From Paenibacillus darwinianus (GTDB lineage: Bacteria > Bacillota > Bacilli > Paenibacillales > Paenibacillaceae): a stretch of 64,000 nt of DNA. The translations under genes and the position numbers were made by a program. Below, one piece after another: positions 35,613 through 41,440 of this stretch. The notes under the pieces were generated by a model. The model did not search any database. It saw only the letters and a program-made list of their open reading frames with translations, and was not told the origin of the DNA. Position 1 is the first letter of the stretch, and each line of letters opens with the position of its first letter. The stretch covers positions 19,808 through 83,807 of the forward strand of contig NZ_KK082171.1 of the NCBI RefSeq assembly GCF_000598065.1, in the 5' to 3' direction.

Positions 35613-35627
35613 ATCGATCTTATATCT

Positions 35628-35656
35628 AATTTAATCTAGCTTCTTATTATAGTCAA
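35628..35656 (-). promoter_or_regulatory. Catalase sigma-A promoter
   Basis: Read on the minus strand, -35 TTGACT (35651-35656) and -10 TAAATT (35628-35633) are spaced by 17 nt, in an AT-rich region. Confidence 0.65.
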
Positions 35657-35728
35657 TACTTTTTTATAAATATTATAATGTGGGTAAGGTGATGTCCGGT
35701 GAGCGTTAATTCACGGTCATTCAATCTA

Positions 35729-36457
35729 TCAATTCGGCCCCAGATCACGGAGCAGGACCGGCTTTATCACGGATGTCCATATCTCATAGCCACGCTTGTT
35801 CGGATGCAGCCGGTCGGGCTTATATAACAAGGTGTCGGGTGCGCCATTCTCATTCAGCAGATTGGGGGTTATATCGATAAAATGTAAGCTTTCATGCTTC
35901 CGGCAATAAGCTTGTATCCGGGCATTCGCTTGCTGCGCCTCCGGCCAAACGTGCCATCTCAATTCAGTCGGGGTAATGGAAATGTAGTAGATGGGGACCG
36001 ACGGCAGCCGTGAACGCACCTGGTCGAAGAGCGCAATCACATCCCGAACAACCTGGTCCGCACTATGCGATTTGCCTGGGATGCCGTTGATGTCGTTCGT
36101 TCCGGCGAACAATACGACGGCTTTCGGTTTGAAAGGCGCGATGATTCGGTCTGCATAGCGCGTGACGTCGCTTACCTTGGCCCCGCTGAATCCATGATTC
36201 AGAACCGCCAGGGGATCCATGTCCCCGGCTAATGTTTTCCAGGCTGCAATACTGGAGCTTCCTGTAAATACGACCAGGCCTTCAGGGTATCGGCCGTTAT
36301 ACCGGTTCTCTATAGACACGATTTCTGTCTGCCATGCGCCGGTATGAGTCGAATGAGCAGCCAGGCTTTCATACGTAACGCCCAGAGCTAATATAACAAT
36401 CACGATCACCAGCTGCGGCAAATTAATCCTGTTCATATTTTTATTGTTCCGGATCAT
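35729..36457 (-). CDS. Exported SGNH/GDSL-type hydrolase
   Basis: About 242 aa. An N-terminal helix (LPQLVIVIVILALGV) acts as signal or anchor. The SGNH blocks are catalytic Ser in VFTGSSSIAAW, Gly in LNHGFSGAKVSD, Asn in FAGTNDI and Asp/His in DRLHPNKRGYEIW. Members are esterases or lipases acting on acyl groups, and the substrate is unknown here. The start is uncertain: ATGs at 36457 and 36436 and a TTG at 36493 are in frame and none has a strong ribosome site. It is transcribed alone, away from the cold-shock gene. Confidence 0.82.
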   Translation of the reverse strand: MIRNNKNMNRINLPQLVIVIVILALGVTYESLAAHSTHTGAWQTEIVSIENRYNGRYPEGLVVFTGSSSIAAWKTLAGDMDPLAVLNHGFSGAKVSDVTRYADRIIAPFKPKAVVLFAGTNDINGIPGKSHSADQVVRDVIALFDQVRSRLPSVPIYYISITPTELRWHVWPEAQQANARIQAYCRKHESLHFIDITPNLLNENGAPDTLLYKPDRLHPNKRGYEIWTSVIKPVLLRDLGPN

Positions 36458-36481
36458 TATTTTTCTATGTATGCTTTGCAT

Positions 36482-36510
36482 TTGCTTTCGCAAATCGGAT
36501 ATGGTATCAT
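36482..36510 (+). promoter_or_regulatory. Candidate promoter for the cold-shock gene leader
   Basis: TTGCTT (36482-36487) and TATCAT (36505-36510) are 17 nt apart. Transcription from here would run through the 36538-36597 hairpin before the cold-shock ORF. A second, weaker promoter between the hairpin and the ORF cannot be excluded (TTGTTC near 36596). Confidence 0.45.
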
Positions 36511-36537
36511 CATTCCTATAAGCAAATTTGAACCTCT

Positions 36538-36597
36538 ATCACATATTGAAAAGGGTCGTCATTTTTGTAATGGTACCTTTTTCAATGTGTGATTTTT
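36538..36597 (+). other. Terminator-like hairpin in the cold-shock gene leader
   Basis: Two 19-nt arms (atcacatattgaaaagggt / acctttttcaatgtgtgat) pair fully if two G-U wobbles are allowed, with an 18-nt loop and a five-T run at the end. No gene ends here on the plus strand, so the element is either an attenuator or thermosensor of the cold-shock leader or the end of a small RNA. Confidence 0.65.
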
Positions 36598-36645
36598 GTT
36601 CTTATCAAAAAAAACATGTTAAATAAAATCTTGGAGGTAATCTTC

Positions 36646-36846
36646 ATGCAAACAGGAACAGTGAAATGGTTTAACGCAGAGAAAGGCTTTGGTTTTATCG
36701 AAGTGGAAGGCGGAAATGACGTATTCGTACACTTCTCCGCAATTCAAGGCGAAGGCTTCAAATCGCTGGACGAAGGTCAGCGCGTTGAGTTCAACGTAGT
36801 ACAAGGCAACCGCGGACCGCAAGCCGAGAACGTTGTAAAGCTGTAA
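36646..36846 (+). CDS. Cold-shock protein (CspA family)
   Basis: A 66-aa single-domain RNA chaperone. Both RNA-binding motifs are intact: RNP1 as KGFGFIEV and RNP2 as VFVHFSAI. The opening [12 protein letters not shown] is standard for Bacillus CspB/CspC-type proteins. ATG 36646 follows TTGGAGGTAA; the open frame extends to 36589 but the extension is not typical of the family. It binds single-stranded RNA or DNA and melts secondary structure at low temperature. A strong terminator follows, and a large hairpin occupies the leader. Confidence 0.96.
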   Translation: MQTGTVKWFNAEKGFGFIEVEGGNDVFVHFSAIQGEGFKSLDEGQRVEFNVVQGNRGPQAENVVKL

Positions 36847-36858
36847 GCCATAGCAAGC

Positions 36859-36894
36859 AAGCCGCCCTTAACGAATGTTAAGGGCGGCTTTTTT
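36859..36894 (+). terminator. Rho-independent terminator of the cold-shock gene
   Basis: A 12-bp perfect stem (gccgcccttaac / gttaagggcggc) with a 4-nt loop is followed by six T residues. Confidence 0.95.
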
Positions 36895-36927
36895 ATGATG
36901 ACTGGCGGCCTTGTGCTCTTGTTTTTT

Positions 36928-37109
36928 TTGACAGATATATGTTACGGAGCCTACGGTTAAGGGTAATCACATTTTTGGGAGTGTTTGAGTAGGGGGAGAG
37001 CGCCTTGGAGTTGGAACAAACCGTGTAGGAGCTGCAAAAGGCGCACGCGGATAAGCGGCCTGCGATCGCAGAGGACTAAGAGAGCATCGGCTCTCCTGGT
37101 CCTTTTTTT
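36928..37109 (+). ncRNA. Candidate small transcription unit with broken mini-ORF and terminator
   Basis: TTGACA (36928-36933) with TACGGT 18 nt later is a possible promoter. AGGGGGAG precedes TTG 37005, which opens a frame of seven codons (MELEQTV), then TAG at 37026, then 16 more codons in the same frame (ELQKAHADKRPAIAED) to TAA 37077. A good terminator overlaps the end: aggac/gtcct outer stem plus gagagc/gctctc inner stem, with seven T residues to 37109. It could be a small RNA, a leader peptide or the relic of a small coiled-coil gene. Confidence 0.4.
37072..37109 (+). terminator. Rho-independent terminator
   Basis: A two-part stem (aggac...gtcct around agagagc...gctctc) with an atcg loop and a run of seven T residues. 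It closes the small unit before the chimeric kinase/permease gene. Confidence 0.8.
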
Positions 37110-37200
37110 CTTTAATAATCGAATATGGATGGAAGGATTGGGACAATCATGTCATAATCTTTGTATCTGTGAACTGGGGTGTTGGGAATGATGACGATCG

Positions 37201-37833
37201 ATGCGATTTAAAAAAATCCAGACCAAAGTGTTCATCGCCATGTTGATTACGTCGTTGATACCGGTAGGCATTATATCGGCCATTCTTTTATTTATGATAA
37301 CGCAAACCATTCATACGGAAGTATCCGTTTCGACCAACCGTACAGCCGTGGATATACAAGAAAAAGTGGAAGATTATTTTCTTAATTTAAACAACGGGGT
37401 TTACAACATCTATTACAACACCAAATTGTTGAAAGCGCTTCAAAACGGAAGCGGGATTCAGGCCGTCAATACGGACGACTACGAGGTTTCGCAGGACATC
37501 CGGCGATTCTTCGCGTCCCTATATAACTTCAGCAAAATTAACGATATTCTGGGTATTTATCTGTTCAACCAGAAAGGGGATTTGGTGGACTATTTCACGA
37601 TTATCGTCCTTCATATCATCTGGACGAGCATCAATTTCGATTTTATCTGGATTATGACGCAGGGCGGGCCTCTGCATTCCTCGGAGACACTGCCGGTCCT
37701 GATTTATCGCATGGCGATGAAGGAATACAATTACGGCGGGGCATCGGCGTTGTCCTCTATGATGATGGGCCTGATGATCGTCTGCGCGTTCGCTTATTTC
37801 ATGTATAACCGTACGCACAGGAATGGGAGGTGA
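37201..37833 (+). pseudogene. In-frame chimera: YesM kinase N-terminus fused to permease C-terminus
   Basis: A 210-aa open frame of two unrelated parts. Residues 1 to about 131 are the start of a YesM-type kinase: basic N-terminus, TM helix (VFIAMLITSLIPVGIISAIL) and the beginning of a Cache sensor ending YLFNQKGDLVDYF. From about residue 132 the sequence is the last third of a MalF-type permease (HIIWTSINFDFIWIMTQGGP to the C-terminal helix). The HAMP, phospho-acceptor, ATPase domain and first two thirds of the permease are absent. A deletion of several kilobases, probably including a response regulator and a binding protein, best explains it. The product is unlikely to function as either protein. 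Confidence 0.85.
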
Positions 37834-37840
37834 GGAAGCT

Positions 37841-38686
37841 TTGCTCATCGAAAAAAAATATCAGATTTGGATCAAGGTACTGACCTACGCGGTTTTGCTG
37901 GTTTTCGCCGTTTATACTTTGTTCCCGTTTCTGTGGATGGTTTCCACCTCCATTAAACCGCCGGAAGAGGTACGCAGCGCTTCGCCGAGCTTTTTCACGT
38001 CGAACCCCACGGCCGAGCACTATTACAATATTTTGGCATTGTCGAAGTTTCCTTTGTACTTTGTGAACAGTTTGAAGGTGGCCGCCATTACGACTGTGCT
38101 TGCAATCCTGCTCTCCATTTTCTCCGCATATGCGCTCAGCAGGCTGACTCGGGTGCGGGGAGTGCGTTACGTCTCCACGGGCATGATGATGACGCAGTTG
38201 ATTCCCAGTGTTTTGCTCGTGCTGCCATTGTATGTATTTATGATGAAAACGCAGCTGCTGGACACGTTTTACTCGCTCATTATCGCATACACCACGTTTA
38301 TGCTGCCGATGTGCGTGATGATGCTGAAAGGCTTCTTCGACTCCATTCCCTACGAGATGGAGGAGTCGGCGATGATTGACGGCTGCAGCCGTCTCGGCAT
38401 CGTGATCCGGATGATTATACCGCTGTCGCTTCCAAGCATTATCGCGACCTCGCTTTTTGCTTTTGTCGGTGCCTGGAATGAATTTTTGTTCGCGTTTACG
38501 TTTATCAACAAGGACGAATTCCGAACGCTTACTCCTGGCCTGTCGCTGCTGCGCGGTCTGTTTACCACAGACTGGGGCAGTCTGATGGCAGCGTCTGTTC
38601 TCTCGGTCATGCCTATCGCCCTTTCGTTCGCTTACTTGCAGCGCTTCCTAGTGGCGGGCCTCACGGCGGGATCGGTCAAGGGCTAG
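37841..38686 (+). CDS. Carbohydrate ABC transporter permease, MalG type (orphaned)
   Basis: About 281 aa. TTG 37841 stands behind GGAGGTGAGG; the in-frame ATG at 37823 lies before that site and inside the chimera. The EAA loop reads MEESAMIDGCSRLGIVIRMI and the ending FLVAGLTAGSVKG is intact. Its MalF-type partner survives only as the C-terminal third in the upstream chimera, and no binding protein is encoded next to it. It could be inactive, or pair with a MalF subunit from another locus. GH4 follows after 75 bp. Confidence 0.9.
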   Translation: MLIEKKYQIWIKVLTYAVLLVFAVYTLFPFLWMVSTSIKPPEEVRSASPSFFTSNPTAEHYYNILALSKFPLYFVNSLKVAAITTVLAILLSIFSAYALSRLTRVRGVRYVSTGMMMTQLIPSVLLVLPLYVFMMKTQLLDTFYSLIIAYTTFMLPMCVMMLKGFFDSIPYEMEESAMIDGCSRLGIVIRMIIPLSLPSIIATSLFAFVGAWNEFLFAFTFINKDEFRTLTPGLSLLRGLFTTDWGSLMAASVLSVMPIALSFAYLQRFLVAGLTAGSVKG

Positions 38687-38761
38687 CGGGAATGCGAAAT
38701 GCCTTGATTGTCGTGACCAGTGCATGACCAATGAAACTATCATGAAGCGGAGGGTTTTCAG

Positions 38762-40267
38762 ATGTCTTTTAAAACCGCTTTTATCGGCGCCGGCAGTATT
38801 GGTTTCACGAGGGGGCTGCTGCGGGATCTTTTGTCCGTGCCCGCGTTTCGCGATATCGACATTTCGTTTACCGACATCAATCGGCATAATCTCGATATGG
38901 TTGCCCAGCTGTGCCAACGCGATATTGAGGAAAATGGGCTGCCCGTTCGCATTCACGCAACGACCGACCGGCGCGAGGCGTTGAAAGGGGCCAAATACGT
39001 CATTTGCACGTTTCGCGTCGGCGGACTTGAGGCATTCGCAACCGATGTCGACATCCCGCTGAAGTATGGCGTCGATCAATGCGTCGGCGATACGTTATGC
39101 GCCGGGGGCATCATGTACGGTCAACGCGGAATCGCCGTCATGCTTGAAATATGCAAAGATATCCGCGAGGTCGCGGCCGAGGACGCGCTGCTGCTCAATT
39201 ATGCGAACCCGATGGCGATGCTGACATGGGCATGCAGCAAGTACGGCGGTGTGCGGACGATCGGGCTGTGCCACGGCGTGCAGCACGGACATCGGCAAAT
39301 TGCCGATGTCTACGGTTTGAATCAGGAAGAGGTCGATATTATATGCGCAGGCATCAACCATCAGACCTGGTATATACAAATCCGCAGCAATGGGAAAGAC
39401 CTGACCGAAGGATTGCTGGAGGCATTCGAGCAGCATCCGGAATTCAGCCGCACGGAGAAGGTCAGGATCGATATGCTGCGCCGTTTCGGTTATTACAGCA
39501 CGGAATCGAACGGTCATCTCAGCGAATACGTGCCGTGGTACCGCAAACGCCCGAATGAGATTATGGAATGGATCGATCTAGGGTCATGGATTAACGGGGA
39601 AACGGGCGGTTATCTGCGCGTATGCACGGAAGGGCGAAGCTGGTTCGAAACCGATTTTCCGAATTGGATGAAAGACCCTGCACTGGTTTACGCGCAGGAG
39701 AATCGGGGACAGAAGCATGGCTCCTATATCGTCGAAGGCCTGGAAACGGGACGCGTCTACCGCGGGCATTTCAATGTCGTGAACAACGGGATCATTTCCA
39801 ATCTGCCGGACGATGCGATTATTGAAGCGCCGGGTTATGCGGACGGGAACGGCATCTCCATGCCGCATGTCGGAGCGCTTCCGCTCGGTCCGGCTGCGGT
39901 GTGCAATGTCAGTATTTCCGTGCAGCGCCTGGCTGTCGAGGCGGCGGTAACCGGAGATGACAAGCTGCTCCGTCAGGCGTTCATGATGGATCCGCTTGTC
40001 GGAGCGGTATGCAACCCGAAAGAGATAGGTCAGATGGTCGATGAGATGCTGGTGGCGCAGGAACAATGGCTGCCGCAATACGGTCCGGCCATCGCCGCCG
40101 CGAAAGCGCGGCTGTCGGAGGGCCACTTGATTCCGACACGCAATTATGAAGGCGCGGCGCGCATCAAGGTGAAATCGATAGAGGAAATGCGGCAGGATCG
40201 TGCGGCCGCCAACCGCAACGCGGGAGAATCCGACAAAGGCAAGGATCGAGCGGCTATCGTGAAATAA
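38762..40267 (+). CDS. melA: GH4 alpha-galactosidase (MelA-like)
   Basis: A 501-aa GH4 enzyme that uses NAD+ and a divalent metal in an oxidation-elimination mechanism. The dinucleotide motif AFIGAGSIGFTRGLLRDLL is at the start. The metal ligands are Cys in GLCHGVQ and His in CAGINHQTW, and NPMAMLTW is also typical. Overall it lines up well with E. coli MelA, better than with 6-phospho-glycosidases of the family. ATG 38762 follows a GGAGGG site. It probably removes alpha-1,6-galactose from melibiose-type or galactomannan-derived sugars. A shared terminator follows. Confidence 0.88.
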   Translation: MSFKTAFIGAGSIGFTRGLLRDLLSVPAFRDIDISFTDINRHNLDMVAQLCQRDIEENGLPVRIHATTDRREALKGAKYVICTFRVGGLEAFATDVDIPLKYGVDQCVGDTLCAGGIMYGQRGIAVMLEICKDIREVAAEDALLLNYANPMAMLTWACSKYGGVRTIGLCHGVQHGHRQIADVYGLNQEEVDIICAGINHQTWYIQIRSNGKDLTEGLLEAFEQHPEFSRTEKVRIDMLRRFGYYSTESNGHLSEYVPWYRKRPNEIMEWIDLGSWINGETGGYLRVCTEGRSWFETDFPNWMKDPALVYAQENRGQKHGSYIVEGLETGRVYRGHFNVVNNGIISNLPDDAIIEAPGYADGNGISMPHVGALPLGPAAVCNVSISVQRLAVEAAVTGDDKLLRQAFMMDPLVGAVCNPKEIGQMVDEMLVAQEQWLPQYGPAIAAAKARLSEGHLIPTRNYEGAARIKVKSIEEMRQDRAAANRNAGESDKGKDRAAIVK

Positions 40268-40298
40268 CAATTAGAGAATCAGTGTTTAATGACCAACA

Positions 40299-40337
40299 AG
40301 CCCGGGAACCTGTAAAGCGGGTTCCCGGGCTCTTTTT
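40299..40337 (+). terminator. Rho-independent terminator after alpha-galactosidase
   Basis: A perfect 12-bp stem (agcccgggaacc / ggttcccgggct) with a 9-nt loop, followed by CTTTTT. It is symmetric enough to serve the convergent ArsR-type gene as well. Confidence 0.93.
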
Positions 40338-40361
40338 GCCGATCATCGAGCTATGATGCTC

Positions 40362-41297
40362 CTATTCCGTGGTGCTGCGAATGAAAGACAATACGATATC
40401 CTGCGGATGGTCGCCGAAGCTGCTGCCGAACAGATTGAGGCCTCGTTTATTCACCGCATCCTCACGAACCTCGAAGCGGACGCGGATCGGCTTGTTGAAC
40501 GCCAGATCAAGGGCATCGATTGTTGTCGGCGCGGACAATCGATCATTCACACGGCTGCCTTCTCGGGTAACATGCCATTCGGTAAGCATTCCGTATTCAG
40601 TGCCGCCTTTCCATCGCTCGGGCGTTAGTTTTCCCTTGCGGTCTCCAAAGTCGGCAGGGCTGGTCCAGGTGCCGATGGGCTTATCGTTAATGGTGAGCGA
40701 TATATCGGAAGGCCAGTCTTCCCGGAAAGCGACAGCCTCGGAGCAAAGCTCTGCCCGTATGCGAAGCTCCTCCAGCTTAACGCCCGGCGGAAGCGGGTTG
40801 GCAAAATAATATTCCACGTAACCGGCTTCGGCAAACCATAAGAGGGCGGCCTCTGTCCGCTCAGGCATATAGAATACGCGAGGATCGTCCTGGGATCCGA
40901 TGAGCATGCCGTCCCGATTGATCATGCCGCAAGGCGGCCGGATCGAACATTGTGAGTACATGCCGATCGGCATGTGTATTTCTTCAATCTGGTGTAACCC
41001 TTCGCCAGGCTTTGCAGGCAGCTCAAGCAATATCGAGCGGCAGGTGACGGAGCAGATTTTCTCCCGATTCGCGCCCTGCGTGGATACGACGAGCTCGGCC
41101 TGCTCCAGCGTCTGCACATTGATGGAGATGGTCGGCTGGGCAACGCCAAGCGCCTCGGCGAGCTGATTAATGCTCATCGGCTGGTTGCCCAGCGCTTCAA
41201 GTATGCGGACACGAACGTCGCCGGAGAGCGCTTTCGCCACATCGAGAATACGGGAGGCGGGATAACGGATGGTGTCCTGTCGATTGATATCAGTCAT
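40362..41297 (-). CDS. ArsR-family regulator with long C-terminal domain
   Basis: A 311-aa protein. Residues about 13-85 form a winged helix of ArsR type (AKALSGDVRVRILEALGNQP and SINQLAEALGVAQPTISINV). The remaining 220 residues are beta-rich with Cys at CSVTC and SQCSIRPPCGM and Trp/Tyr-rich segments (LLWFAEAGYVEYYFANP), resembling a carbohydrate-binding beta-sandwich rather than a metal sensor. ArsR proteins are normally about 100-120 aa. It is divergent from the GH2 gene, whose promoter carries a palindrome, so it probably represses that operon in response to a sugar; this is inference. Confidence 0.82.
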   Translation of the reverse strand: MTDINRQDTIRYPASRILDVAKALSGDVRVRILEALGNQPMSINQLAEALGVAQPTISINVQTLEQAELVVSTQGANREKICSVTCRSILLELPAKPGEGLHQIEEIHMPIGMYSQCSIRPPCGMINRDGMLIGSQDDPRVFYMPERTEAALLWFAEAGYVEYYFANPLPPGVKLEELRIRAELCSEAVAFREDWPSDISLTINDKPIGTWTSPADFGDRKGKLTPERWKGGTEYGMLTEWHVTREGSRVNDRLSAPTTIDALDLAFNKPIRVRFEVREDAVNKRGLNLFGSSFGDHPQDIVLSFIRSTTE

Positions 41298-41376
41298 TGC
41301 AGGATTCCTTTCTCAAAGGAGGTCAAGTGAATTTAGTTTACTATAAATTATTGATATTGTAAATTTATAATATACA

Positions 41377-41405
41377 TTGCGTAAACATAATACATATGTT
41401 AAGAT
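41377..41405 (+). promoter_or_regulatory. GH2 operon promoter with palindromic operator in the spacer
   Basis: TTGCGT (41377-41382) and TAAGAT (41400-41405) are 17 nt apart. The palindrome aacataatacatatgtt (41384-41400) fills the spacer. A second inverted repeat (ataaatt / aatttat, 41343-41368) lies towards the regulator. The layout fits control by the divergent ArsR-type gene. Confidence 0.5.
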
Positions 41406-41440
41406 GATGTCGAAATCATAAATGAAAGGTAGTGCTCGTA

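Noticed and set aside
41327..41362. GTG mini-ORF of 11 codons behind a perfect AAAGGAGG, upstream of the GH2 gene
   Set aside because: The likely GH2 promoter lies downstream of it, so it would not be transcribed with that gene. The peptide has no notable feature.
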